A DNA stretch of 64,000 nucleotides from Cryphonectria parasitica EP155 (Eukaryota > Ascomycota > Sordariomycetes > Diaporthales > Cryphonectriaceae): assembly GCF_011745365.1 (NCBI RefSeq), contig NW_024468909.1:248001-312000 (forward strand), written 5' to 3'. Positions 43,601-55,992 of this stretch are shown here, one piece after another. Numbering within the stretch: the first letter of the stretch is position 1; every line of letters starts with the position of its first letter. The position numbers and the translations under genes are program-made. The notes beneath the pieces were generated by a model. The model was given only the letters and a program-made list of their open reading frames with translations. It did not search any database and had not been told where the DNA came from.

Positions 43601-45599
43601 TCTCCTGGAAGGTTTCTTACGAGAAGGTGGCACCAGGATTTACACAAAGAAGGTGAAGAAGTGAATGTGGACACGTTGACGTGCCCGGGCACGCAATCCG
43701 GGCTTGCGGTCCCACGGCGTTCACAACATTCGACTTCCTTCCTCCGGCCCGACCGACAACCGCCAACCGTCCTCCCGGCCGTCCTCCCGGCCGAGCAAGG
43801 CCGCAAGCCTGTCCATCCACAGTGGAGACGACCTGAACGCATTGAGGCATTGAGCACCTGTCTCTCACAACTGATCATCTCTCCCTGATCCTCTTCTCAG
43901 TCGCGCGGCTGCGGTCTGCCGCGAACCTTGGCGAACATACGTCTTGATGCGCGGTTGGCCCGTGCTTGATGGCGACATTTTGCACCATCGTCCTGGAAGA
44001 AGGATGAGGTGACGGCTTCAGCGAAAAGCGATTTCTCACGCGACGTCGCAAAAAGGGGCCGCTTATGAAGAACCATCGACAGATTGAATTCTATGCATCT
44101 GTACGCACCCGAGCCATGCCCTCCACTGACTCGTAACCTGGGGCTCGTCCGATCCAGATGCAGCCTCCAGGGAGAGCGTGTTGCAGGGTTGCATTGAGGA
44201 GTCGATCCCCCTTGACCAATTCGGCTCAGAGCACCATCGCATCTTTTGTCTACGTTCGCAATAGGAGACATGGTCGGCTCAGGCGACACAACTCCTACGT
44301 TGACAGGACCAACTATCGAGGAGGCTCCGATGTCCGTCTTTGCAGAGAATAGCAAGCACGTGGCAATGTAGGTTCAAGCACTGCATTGGGCTTCCTGCAG
44401 TAATCGTCAAGGAACCGGTCTACATAGTGCAATGGTACACACGACGTGTCCCATCGGTGCTCGGCCGGATATCATATTCTCTTCAAGATATAAGGAAGCG
44501 TGAACCAGATCGCAAACCTCGAGTAAATCTGGTTAAATCCCCACCGGCCTTATGCAGACTTGTAGATGGTCTAATCGTTTTCTGTTGTGGCAACCTGATG
44601 GTCGTCCTCGCAACAAGTCTACTCCGATATCGCTGCTACTATCCAACCCACGGATAACGGGATGCCATCTCTCACCTCACCGAGTAGGCCTGCTGCTTGC
44701 TCTTTCTCTACCACATTGATCGAAAAAGGTACATCGTATAGATGTATTCCGAGTTGAGGTCGAATAACGATGTCGTCAAGTGAAGAAATGCCAAACCCAC
44801 GCAGGAGCTACAACTTGTGGATGATTTTCGTCGTCAAGTTCACACGTGACAGGATACCCGCTATCGGTATTCATATGTAAACAAGGCGTTTGTTGTTGTT
44901 GCTGCTGCCCAGAGCCAAGACCTTGACTACAATAGCTAGCAACCACCACCACAACATGTCTTCAGACCTCACATCAACTCTCGCGACCAATCGAATAACT
45001 TCCAGCAATATTACCCACAATTTGTAGGTCACGCATCCAGTCTGCATATGTGCGAACTCGGGGTCTTTGCAGCCACATAAGATTAAGGCGCTACTGCTCA
45101 ACTTATCCCAATCGCGCTCACAAGTCCGTGCGATGGCACCCAACTTCACTTCCCATGATTGGTTGCCATACCCTCCATCAGCCACAAAAGATGCATTACG
45201 CATGACATCACTAAGGTTGGCGATGTAGAAAAGACCGAGTGATGATTTGATGGGATGCCCTCCAGAATTATGATCATTAATGGCGTTGAAATATGCCGAT
45301 GTCTGTAGGAAGCTGATGATGTGTTTTTGTCTTTTTGGTGGTTTTCTTCTCTCTCTCTTATTCTTCTGCAGTCATAATTAATTAATAGTTGGCACATCAC
45401 TATTATCGCCTTTCGTTTCCATCTTCTGTTGTTCAGTGTCGAAGCCTACTATAAACTATACTGGCCGTCATTCGATCACGCAAATCATCCGCAGCACGCA
45501 CATCAAAGAACAACAAGAAAGGAAGGTGAAGGGCGGGTGAAAGGGAGGGAAGAAACAGACAAACCATCATAACATCGCCAGTAATCACACCCACACACA
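40673..45599. other. 4.9 kb gene-poor region
   Basis: No supported genes. Features seen: a G run at 41452-41463, (TG)n at about 42690-42710, and several Pro/Ser-rich or Cys-poor frames of 65-160 codons on both strands (41157-41642 minus, 43271-43585 plus, 43897-44355 minus, 44871-45203 minus) without motifs. The part next to 40672 is probably the scon-2 promoter and leader. Confidence 0.45.
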
Positions 45600-46010
45600 A
45601 TGGGCATCCCCTACTCCAAGCAGATCAACGGCGCCTTCACCCAGGTGACCCCCCTCGTCGCCGCCGGCTTCGAGGTCCTCCAGACCACCAAAAACATTTC
45701 CATCCTCCTCGCTTCCATCCAGGTCCTCACCTGCGTCTTCCTCGGCCTCATCCTGCTCGCACTTCTGGGGATCATCTGCACCCTCAGTCCGCACCTCGAG
45801 ACCGAGACACAGACCCTCGTCATCCCCGTTGTGCGGTGGCTCGCGAGCTGGCTGTTGGTGTACGGAACCGCGGTCGGATGGACTCTGCGGGTCGCCGTGG
45901 TTGCTACGACGGCTGGGCTGGGGGTCTTCTTTTGGCAGGGGAGTCTGGCGGGGAACAGTGTGCCGGGCACGCCAGCGACTGGAGAGGTGGAGGGTGAGGG
46001 TCCAGGTTAG
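45600..46010 (+). CDS. Small double-membrane-segment protein with N-myristoylation motif
   Basis: Intronless, 136 aa from ATG 45600. The N-terminus MGIPYSKQ fits the N-myristoylation consensus (Gly2, Ser6). Two hydrophobic segments: about residues 33-62 (ILLASIQVLTCVFLGLILLA) and about 80-112 (WLASWLLVYGTAVGW onward to GVFFW). The tail is acidic/Gly-rich. I recall similar conserved uncharacterised proteins in ascomycetes, but cannot name a family. Likely a membrane protein of the endomembrane system or plasma membrane; the role is unknown. A purine-rich leader precedes the ATG and a good GC-rich codon bias supports the call. Confidence 0.75.
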   Translation: MGIPYSKQINGAFTQVTPLVAAGFEVLQTTKNISILLASIQVLTCVFLGLILLALLGIICTLSPHLETETQTLVIPVVRWLASWLLVYGTAVGWTLRVAVVATTAGLGVFFWQGSLAGNSVPGTPATGEVEGEGPG

Positions 46011-47898
46011 AGTACGTCGACGTAAGAGAGAGAGGGAGAGGGAGAAGGAGAGAGAGTAAGAGAAACAATTTTGGTCATGTCTCGCACAGGAAGGATAGTT
46101 GAGTGGGTGGAAAGCATAGCTACTGTACATATCGTCTGCCGGATTAGGCTAAGATGATGCTTTTTTTGTTTACTGAGGAACTTTTTCCTTTCTTTCACCC
46201 TTTTCTTTTTCTTTTCACATAATACCCTACTTCAAATATTGAACTTTTCCGATAATCTTGAGGAGAACACGATGCCTCTCCACATCAGCCAATTCTCAAA
46301 CACGCCGCATGGACAACGCATTAGAAGTGGAAAAGAATTAGCGTTATGTGTACCTTCTGTCGGTCTCAATGGTTAGGACCCATTCAAATGGGGGCTCTTG
46401 TGTAACTTTTGGTCTTTGGGTAGAAGTCACGGAAGTGGTCGTCCAAGTGGACTCGGATGATCGCGACTCGTAGGAAGGTAAGCCGCAACTGAGACATTCC
46501 ATGTGCTTTGCGGTTATAACATGGTGGGTGAGTACAAATTCTTCTAAACACCAGGGGAACTCGTTGCAAAAGCCATAGCATGTGATCAGCATTTCGACAT
46601 ATTTTTCGACATAGGTAATGTTGTTTACGTTATCATCCAGCAAGTGAGCTAGCAATTGCTGTGTACTATGATACCAACAGAATACATAAAGCCTCATATG
46701 TTTGTAGACATTGTATTACTACGATTCGCCTGGTTCGCTACTGTTGTGCTTGTCAGTCATCTACTATTTCCAAATTCGGCATCTTGCATGATCAACTTGG
46801 CATTCCAGTGCCTGAGAAGGCATTACTTATGCAGCTGGACACTTCCCTATTAATTATCGTCGAGCAATAGTAATATATCAGTACACATTATCCATGGCAA
46901 AAGACCGTTCAAGCGAGAAGAGAGCCAAAGGAACGACTTCCTTTGTGGATTAACGATCGTATCATAAAGGAAGAAGTTGACTGGGAAGAAAGGTTTGATT
47001 GGTTGCCACATATTGAGGAACAAAATGACCAGAGCGCGTCTATACATTCCACCATGGCGATCCCCCTTTTCCTTGTTTCGCATCCACAAATTATGCGATC
47101 TCTGGCGTTACTGAGTTGACTGGTAGGTTCTCCTATGCCCGTCCTCTCTCAACCATCATAGAGTGAGTCTCGGTAACCCTTTCATACCCTGAAGATCAAT
47201 TTCGAGGATATATTTTTGGGTTAACACAACATAGATGCATGCAAGTCAGCTTCATATCAAGACTGACGTGAACTAATATGAACGGTGATTGGCCTGCAGG
47301 GGGGTTAGGCCCACCGGGTACGTGCCAGCTCACAGCAAGGGTTGTGTTTGGCTTCGGCAAAAATGAGGATCCACCTCACTCACCGACTTCGAGAGTTCAT
47401 GCGATTTGGTCTGTTTGTGACCGCCCCTCTCATTCAGTGCCAACAGGAGCAGATGCTGGACATCAGGACCGTTCGACTGGATCTACACAACAGGGCAATG
47501 ACTTACTCACCTGATCAGACTCTGGAGCACCAGCCATGTCTCCTCAGTGAGCTCGAGGACCGCCAGTGGTTCAAACAAGGCACGGATGTTGAGGTCGTGC
47601 AAATAGGGGGTCACAGGACACTTAGTGAGTTGAGACGTCTAGACGCATGAGCCTGCGGTGCCGGAGCGCGGAACTGAGACAAGGACATAGCGACATACCG
47701 AGATTCCTGTGCGACACGGCGTCGGCCTTACCATGACTCGCAGGACCTGCATGGCGACAGCACGCTTTCATTTGGCGAAGGGCTTCTGGTGTCCAGACCT
47801 CTTTCATTAAAGCTCTTGTAAGTAGACACCATTGTACAACATCACTTGGCAACGAAGAGTGTGAGTAGGCATCCTTGGAATAACAGCGGCTTACATGT
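46011..47898. other. Intergenic, possible 5' exons of the CorA-like gene at its right end
   Basis: AT-rich from about 46140 to 47250 with no supported gene. The open frame 47342-47622 (for example YSPDQTLEHQPCLLSELEDR), ending at a GTGAGT, and a short open stretch ending at GTAAGT (47819) may be upstream exons of the next gene, but I could not join them in frame. Confidence 0.4.
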
Positions 47899-49569
47899 AT
47901 GAGCAGCTTCCTCCCGGCATGTAATAATGAGTCCAGCACAGCATCGCCCAACTTCAGCACGCCACTGGACATTCTCAGCATCGGACAAGAGAGATTGGGG
48001 TTGAAAATTAGTTCCGCCGCTGTAAAGAACCACGACAATGATGAAGACTCGGTCTCGCCCACAGCCTCTCCACGTCGATCTAAGAGGATCACACCACCGA
48101 GCAGGCAGGGTAAACCTTTGACCTCGGTTGATGAGCATGGCATCATTAAGAAGCAGTCACAACAAGGTATGCATCACTCGAGAGAAGAAAAAAAGACAAA
48201 ATGAGTTGTTCCCCTCGGCCTTACTTGATCCTGACGTTGTTGCCCAATCTGCAGGCCGATCCCTCAAGAGTTGGACGTGGGAGGCACGATACATCCGTTC
48301 AAGCACACAGATATTAGCTGATGCCCAAACAACTGTTTATTTCCTCGTGAACTTCCCATCGAAACTCCAAAAACGAATCACAGACATCATACGGAGCATG
48401 GAAGCTCTTGCCAAGAACCCACTGTTCATGGATACACTCATAATCGACGAGGTCATCGCCTACTATAGGGATGCAATCAAATCGCATAGGAGTCAGCTCC
48501 TCGCATTGGTAGGTCTCGTTCCATCCGCAACCCTGCCGGCCGCCTCTCGTTCACCCTACACGCAGTAAGAGTACCGTTGCTGACTGACAGTTGCTGTAGA
48601 ACGATGACGACTCCAAAGGCACCGAGATGTCCATCAAGCTAGAAGAGCTTGCCGCAAACTGGCGCACGATTCTGCAAGATGTACACGGCATCCGAGCTCA
48701 CATACACCAGCTTCAAGATCTAGTCAGATCCAGAGAGGGTCAATCCCAAGCACGAGCATCATCGGTCTCCGGGCGCAGCAGTTTTAATCAACACACTCGC
48801 CAGAAGAGCAGTGAGGTATTCGGCCCCCAGGCTGCCGAGATCCTCGAGTTGCAACATTCAACCTGCGAGTTCTGGACGCGGTGCGTGACAATGTAGTAAG
48901 TCGACCTGTGCGATGTACTTTTCTTGGCAGATACTCCTGCTGTGGTACAGCCAATCTCTTGTCTCTTCCTGTACATACTCATGGCGCCGATCATTAACAC
49001 TCGTTGGCCAGCCTCGAACGTACAACGGACCGCGCCAAAAACTCGGTAAGTCTAAATGCCAGGCACTACAGTAATATCCGCACAACCTTATGACAACCCA
49101 GCACTGACCAGATATTCAAAACGTCTCAGACATATCGCATCCGCAAAACGATACCTTTACGACGACGCGGTTCTCTACCCGAGATAAATCGACGGCTAAG
49201 CAATTTCACCATTGACATTGCTGTCCAGGTCCAGCGCAACAGCGCCTCCGTGTCTACGCTTGCACTGGTGAGCAAATCTCTTACCAGCTCACAACCTCGT
49301 AAAGGGCTGCTTCCACGATCACTACCGATTCTAATGTGAAATATTCTCGTGTCTAGTCATTCCTGAGCACCATCTTCTTTAGTCCCGACGGGCTTTTCCT
49401 CGCAATCACCTACTGGTGGTGGATCCTGGCAACCCTCATAGTGCCGTTGACCTTCATCGTCATGCATCTGTGGTTCGAAACGCTCGCTAAGAACACCCGT
49501 CTCCTGCGGCGGCGGAAGACGCAGCAGCCGCAGCAGCTTGAAGATTTGGTGGAGACCGAGATGGACTAA
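47899..49569 (+). CDS. CorA-like membrane protein (fungal Mg2+ transporter-type fold)
   Basis: Six exons in consistent phase: 47899-48166, 48255-48508, 48600-48895, 49012-49045, 49112-49267 and 49357-49569 (406 aa). Every intron has a GTATG/GTAGG/GTAAG/GTGAG donor and an AG acceptor. The 34-nt exon 4 encodes LERTTDRAKNS. An N-terminal Ser/Arg-rich part leads to a long helical soluble region (RSLKSWTWEARYIR; TEMSIKLEELAANWRTILQD), then RNSASVSTLAL and two C-terminal membrane helices (SFLSTIFFSP; YWWWILATLIVPLTFIVMHL), the layout of the divergent CorA-like proteins frequent in ascomycetes. The canonical GMN motif of CorA is not visible, so ion transport is uncertain. An earlier start (47342 onward) is possible. 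Confidence 0.65.
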
Positions 49570-51180
49570 GGCTCGGAAGAATTCTTCAGTCGACCCAGAA
49601 AGAGAGGACCGTTCATCTGCAGCGAGCACCACCTCCCCTCCCCCCGGTCTGCTTTATTTCTCATGCATAAATAACAAGCGCGTCTTACGAAAAAGCATCA
49701 TACGGAGTCTTTTTGTCATATTCATTGCCTCATAGCTATCTACCTGCATCAAGCCTTCCCGACAATCCTTTTGCATTTTTTCTTCTTCCTCCTTTGGTTT
49801 TTTTTTTTTTCCCCTTTTCTTTTTTATGACTATGTCTCACCCTCCGTGCTGCCAAGAAGTTGAGCAGGTATTGCATTCTCTTTTGTTTGGGACGACAGGA
49901 GTCTTAGGCGGAATGAAATAGAATTGAAAAAATAAGTGAATATGAGATTGCTCCCAAATGTACTCCATGAATATTTACTGAGTCAACAATACAAATCAAA
50001 GCAAATAAATGGCATGGTCATGCAACTGCAGCTGGACCGAGCCTGATGCTGATGTGCTGTTGCAAAGGTGATTATTGTAGACGACCTGAACAGTATACAG
50101 GAGGTCAAGCTAATGGGTCCGTCCTCCCTCAAACACTGCATGGGGGCGAGTCCTCGCGTCAGTGTCGCGCTTGGACCTCCACAATGGCGATGTTTGCCAT
50201 CGTTGCCTTGCAGCATGAGAATAGTCCTTGGCCCTTACTTCTGTCTTGTGAACTCTTTGAGCAGCTCATATGGTGATCCGAGCAGGAGTTGTGCAATTGT
50301 GACTTCTGCGCATAATCAGGGGGAAATTGGACTGACTCAAAATTTTTTTGGAATCCTCCAAGAACCTGTTCAGCCTCAAAATCGCTGTCCCAAGGCACGA
50401 CGCTATCGCTGATCATGAGCATACAACAGCTTGCTAGTCGAAGTTCATGTGGTATTGGTTGGCTTGGACAGCCCGAAGACAATGCAGGAAGCTCTGCTGA
50501 AAGCTAGCTGGCAAGCTCAATGATTTCTTGTCAAGGTGAACAATGCCCATAATCTCTAGTGCACCCACTAAAGGGAATATGCTAAGTGCCCCTTGTGGCT
50601 TGTGACTTGTGACCTGTTGCATGACCTGCATATCTAGAGCGGAAAAGATGAACGTCTTCACTGCGACACTGGCTTACCTTTATATCTCTGAAACACCGCC
50701 CCTCAGTTTTCGAAGATCACTTTCGGAAAATGAAATGAGTCACAAAAATGTATTCCTACAACGTACTGTGTATGCCCCTCTGCCGTCTTTGGGCGGTGCA
50801 GAAACTCAATGAACTCGCGGCCTCTATAATAGGTATGGAGTTGGTGTGATCGTAGCATACAAGGGTAGCAGGCACAAATGCAGCTACTGCCCACTGTCTT
50901 ATTTGACACTGGCTGTATCTTTCATCTCCACAATATTGAATGGGTCATCAGAGCTATCTGTAGTCATGTTGTGTGACTGTTTCACTAGGAGGAGCTGCAA
51001 GTAATATTTTGGCCTCTTTGGGCAGGGAGCGTATGATATGGGCGACTGTCACCCACGCTGTCCGCACTTGTGGTCATTGTCTATTAAAGGTTGCCTTCCT
51101 CTTCCTTTCGAAATGTGCACAACTCTAAGCTTCTGCATGGTTCTTCCCGTACCCCGTCATTCTAGTCTCGTCTTGTCACC
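49570..51180. other. 1.6 kb region without a supported gene
   Basis: Homopolymer T tract at about 49799-49810. Minus-strand frames at 50159-50482 and 50434-50661 lack an ATG and motifs. It contains the promoter of the terpene synthase gene. Confidence 0.4.
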
Positions 51181-52352
51181 ATGTGGCAATCCATTGCTGG
51201 AGCGATACGACGTGCCATCGCCGTCGATGGGTATAATATGAGACGCCAACTTGATCCGGAACAACTCGGATCCTTCCTACGACCAATCTATAAGTCCTTG
51301 GTTCAGGAAATCGGTTATACTGCCGCTGTTCCAGTGCCAGCAGAAACCATTGCTCAGCTTCATCAGGCGATGAAGGAAAAGGCAGACCAGGTTAAAGTGG
51401 ACTACATGGACGATCGTGTTTCGGCCAAGGCCTTTTTCCTTGGGTTATCTCTAGCTTGTGTGAGCAATTTAAACTTAATGTAATGCTTCATGATGACTTA
51501 TGTACTAACGTTCCTGTCCCACTCTTCCTATGTAGTCGTGCTGTTACGGCCTTCGAATCGATGTCCAGGTTTATGTAGGCATCTACACTTGGCTTGTCAT
51601 TCTTATCGAGGACAAGATAGGCGAGTGTGCAGCAGAAGTTGAAGGCTTCGAGCGGCGCTTTCTTACAGGCGAGGAGCAGCCAACACCACTTCTCCGCGCT
51701 ACCGCCGCCCTGATGAAAGAGACATGGGACTTCTGGGACCCCATTCTGGCCAACTTGATCGTAACCTCGACAATGGATTTCGTGACGAGCAACATCATAG
51801 ACACCCGGCGGGAATTCAAAAATATGCCTGTCACAAAGGCGGGCAAGTCGTTCCCTTATTTTTTCCGCAATATGTCAGGCATAAGTATCGCCTATGCCTG
51901 CTTCATTTACTCCAAGGAAGAGTATCCTGATATCGGCTTATTCCTCGAAGCCCTGCCTGATATGGCTTTCTATATTGCCAACATTAATGATGTCTTGTCG
52001 TAAGTGTTAAGAGGATCTCATGCCAGAGGAGTGATGGCTAATAATGGAACAAAGCTTTTATAAGGAGGAAATTGGGGGTGAAACGCACAATTACATTCAC
52101 AATAGAGCCAGGTGTGAACAGCAGAATCCTTTGGTCATCCTCAAGAAGGTCAAGGCTGAGACCGCGGCTTCTGTGGAACGTGTTCGTGCTATTCTTGAGG
52201 GCAGGACGAAGTACTTTGAAGCATGGGAAAGACAGTTGATGGGGATGATAACGATGCACACAGTCAACCCGAGATACCGCCTGGCAGATCTAGGACTCGG
52301 GGAGGCCCATCCAGTCCAAATTCCGGTATCAGCAGTAGACTCAAAGGACTGA
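51181..52352 (+). CDS. Class I terpene synthase, TRI5 (trichodiene synthase)-like family
   Basis: Three exons: 51181-51459, 51536-51999 and 52055-52352; 346 aa, near the family size. Introns are GTGAGC...TGTAG and GTAAGT...AAAG with a GGCTAAT branch. The all-helical TRI5 family is recognised from YVGIYTWLVILIEDKIGE (Asp-rich position), YFFRNMSGISIAYACFIY, and the NSE metal site NDVLSFYKEE, formed across the exon 2/3 junction, followed by ETHNYI. The family cyclises farnesyl diphosphate with Mg; products in relatives include trichodiene and other sesquiterpenes. Here the first site reads EDKIGE rather than DDxxD, so the product is unknown and activity is not assured. The C-terminus has RYRLADL. 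No other trichothecene-type genes are nearby. Cytosolic. Confidence 0.87.
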
Positions 52353-55300
52353 AAACTTCACCACGAAGGTATTCGCATACACCTTGGGCTTGTTGAGGAT
52401 CGTCGTGGTTGAGTCCTAGCGCAGTGTTTTCAGTCCTGAAAATAGGTTGATGAATCAAGGCATAAGAGTTGCGTTCATTTTATCAAGTTGTGGCGATCAT
52501 CGTATACTGTAAAACGACTTACCATGCCTTTCTATTCTCGTGGCCGTACTCTGTATGCATGCATTTCAGTCAAAACTTCTACTCGATACACATCCTACGT
52601 ATACAACTCACTTGGTCCTTGTATCGGACTACGGTATTCATTCGAAGCTGAGAAAATGTCGGGGCGTGGAAACGATCACCTTGATCGTTCAGCACCCCAT
52701 TCTTGAAAGGAAAACCAACTAGCAGAATTAATAACACGCCCATTATGTGCATAAAAGACAGCATCTCTCGTCAAGAGTGGACTCGAAGCCCGATTCAAAC
52801 TGTTGTCGATCATTTTGAAGCACCCGAAGGACAAATATTCAGAGTATCCACAGTCATGTCACCATATGGGAACCTTGATGTGATCGTCACACCAAGAACG
52901 AGATCAAGCCTTTCTTACTACCCTACGTGGAGGACTCTGAAAACAGTCAGATCGCCCTCCTTCTCGTTGATCACATCCAGCTAGCTCAATCTACAGTGTT
53001 ACCAAATCAAAAATGTCGAATGGTGGCAGCGTTCATCTCTTACTATCTGGCCCTAGTGTAGTTCTTGTCTTACATTCTCGATGTCGATATCTTCTTACCT
53101 TTTCCCTTGCCAAGGTATTGTATGAATCGTACTCATATGGCTGCCCTTCCGACCACGGTAGCCAGGGACGCACCCGGCCGAAATACTACTCCCGGATCCG
53201 AAATAGAGGACCTCGGACGAATGGAACTAGGTCATGGCTGAGGCACGACTCAAGTCGATGAGGCGGTGTGTGGCCCACCACACTGGTCTTCAAGCCACAG
53301 CTGTTGATGGCTTCTCTGCCTAACGGATCAAGATCCAATGGCGAATTGCACACGATATATCATCCAGCCCTCTATGGCAAATTCCGATTGGCTCTCAGAT
53401 GATGCCATTCGATTTCCGACGCCTGTCGGACTGGGGTAGTGGTAAACGACGTCAAAGCAAAGTTCAACCCCCTTCCCCCCTTCCTTATATCTCCTCTGGG
53501 CATTTCTCATTTTTGGACACGAGGAATACAGGTTATGTTATTGTCAGGGTTCTCGCTCTTAGGGATTTGGAGGGCTGGCAGGACGTAGCCGTTGCATCAT
53601 CATTTCTGTTCAGTGACGGCTGTGGCATGCCACAAAAGGCCGGGAAAAGGAAATCCTTGTAGTTCTAGACCTTGTGTACTTGGAAGCGCAACTTTGCTTC
53701 TGCCGGAAAATTGTGTGTGTGACCAAGACCAAGTAATCCGCCGCGGCTGAATTCCCAGAGAGTCGGGATGAGACCCACTGTTCATGCATTCTTTTTTCTT
53801 TCTTTCTTTCTAGAACGGCCAAGCCGATGGATGAAGGATCACGTTTCGGTGCATAGAGCAGATCCAGGGAGAGAGAGTTCCCTGATTGATAGAACCCAAC
53901 GGTGTTCAGTGTAACTGTTCTTTTGTACCACGCGACGGTAACGTTTGGTATCGAACAAGGGGGTGAGGTGGGACATGCGGGCCATACATATGGGCGAGAT
54001 CCAGCCCGAGACACGGATCTCAAATATAGACATAAGAAAGCTCGATCTTCGGGAATTTCGATGCACGACAGAGATCGCCAGGGTCCTTAGGCAGTTGGTG
54101 AGATCGAGGCCAGCCAAAATATTACATGTCATATGAGGCTTGCGGTGGATCCCAGGCATCAGATCTAATCACGCTTGGTCATTGTGATATAGCACTGGCA
54201 CATGCAGACAGACCCCTTGGGCTCTGATGACCAAGCCCACTTTTGCTTCACAGGCCACCTTTGCCCTTATATTGGATCGCAATCCATGAGCTCTCGCCCC
54301 GGAAGTTCGCCTTGTCCAGCATTGCTTCTTTTTTCTGTATCTTCCCGCAGGCTTCGGTGGACGAATGTAAACTATTAATACAGAACCGGAAGGAAGACCC
54401 GCTGCGTTCCGCGACCAGGTACTCAAGCCTGTGTAACTGTGCCCAACTGTAGGATGCAGAATGGATTTAGGAGAATAGATGCTTACTCATGCAGTGTGAA
54501 GACAAAGGAATGAGTTATGCGGATAGCACATTATCACGTTAACAACCCGCCCAAACCCGCCTCACATTTTCGCGCATGGATGTTGTAATATCGATGTCGC
54601 GAAGCACCGAGCATCGCATGATCTGAGATGCGTCAAGCCATCAGGAGATTCAAGCAAGTACTCGTCGTCTCACAGAGATGAAAACAATTCCGGATCTTCT
54701 TCCGCTGTATCATGACCAGCCTGACCAGCATAAGGACTATCTTGATGACACCTTGGAATGTCCTAAGCCAATGCCTCCTTATTTGACTTTTCCATACGCC
54801 TCAGCTGTGTATGGATGGTTGTACCATGGTCTCTTTGTGTGACGACTTACAGATTTTTATGAAGCAGGCTGACTCGATAACTGTCGTTGATATATACGCC
54901 CGTGACTATGAATATACCCTCTTCTTACGTCAGAGCCACCGTCGGGGTGAAAAATCCAGGTCATGGTTTCCAATAAGTAGGAACATTGTTCAAGAAGTTG
55001 AAAATAACCAGCATAATTGAAGCCTGATTCGTATTTACGGGGTATAATTTTTCTTTTCTTGTCTTTCTTTTTCTCTTAGCCATGAGTGGACCCGGGGTTG
55101 CCGGAAGTATACGCGTGGAATGCCACACATTTCACACTAATACGGCACGAGAGCCGGAGCCACCTTGCCTCGTGTGCACACCATGGTCTGGGGCCAACAG
55201 CCTTGCCACCCAGAAAGGAGAACTCCATGACACTTTCCAGTCTTTAGCAAGGATGTCCCGACAGGTTTCGGGATGATCTAACTGCCATGGCTTCGTAGAA

Positions 55301-55900
55301 AGTCCTTGCAGAGCCTCCCGAGGCCATCATTGGACTGATGCATGGCGCAGGCGGCGCCTGTGCTCTCAAGACGACTTGTCAGGCCGAAAGCTCGTGCCAC
55401 TACTTATCCACATGAAGACCTGAATCATGTCCAAACACGCAGATAGCCACATGTAGGCATCCAGGGATCTCCAGAAAGATTCCTATGGCTGATTCAGATC
55501 TTACTCATGACATAGACTGGGAGAGATGCACACGCCACCTGAAGCCCCTACAGAGATGGTTTTCCCAAAGTATCGTCAACCTAGACCCAGCCTCATGGTA
55601 TCTCAACCTTGTCGAAAAGATGAAGGAATGCCACACACTCTCACGAGATGGAGTCAATGCTTCGAAATGCCCTCTGAATGTAGTAGACCAGGTGAATATA
55701 AATATGTGTATTGTCCTCCTGTGAAGGGAAAACTCTCTGACTGTCTCTCGACAGAATTCACCAAGAACTCAGAACTCACATTAAAAGACTGAAAGGAGGG
55801 TGAATCTCGAAGTGACAAGAAGTCAGGTAATATATGCCCGAGAATTATCGACAGCATATAAAAACAAATCAAAGACTTTCCTTGTTTCTTCTACCACAAG
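52353..55900. other. 3.5 kb gene-poor region
   Basis: No frame with motifs. Several 60-137-codon frames on both strands (for example 53610-54023 minus, 55526-55792 plus) are not supported. It may include degenerate sequence; no repeats longer than microsatellites were noticed by eye. Confidence 0.4.
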
Positions 55901-55951
55901 GTAACGCCTGTTCATCAACAAACGCATAGGATGTTAACTAACACACGCTAG
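55901..55951 (+). other. Probable intron in the 5' UTR of the velvet gene
   Basis: GTAACG...TTAACTAACACACGCTAG, 51 nt, with an ideal branch site, ending 41 nt before the ATG at 55993. Confidence 0.5.
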
Positions 55952-55992
55952 TGGGGAAAAAAAAGAAAAAAAGAAACGTCCAAAACGCCAAC

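Noticed and set aside
44871..45203. 110-codon minus-strand frame with a hydrophobic segment
   Set aside because: ATG present but no family, poor codon bias and no supporting context.
50159..50661. Two adjoining minus-strand frames suspected as transposon or gene remnants
   Set aside because: No polymerase, integrase or transposase motif; no ATG in the upstream one; no terminal repeats found.
51181..52352. Trichothecene gene cluster
   Set aside because: Only a TRI5-family synthase with an altered metal motif is present; no P450, acetyltransferase, transporter or regulator of that pathway is adjacent.
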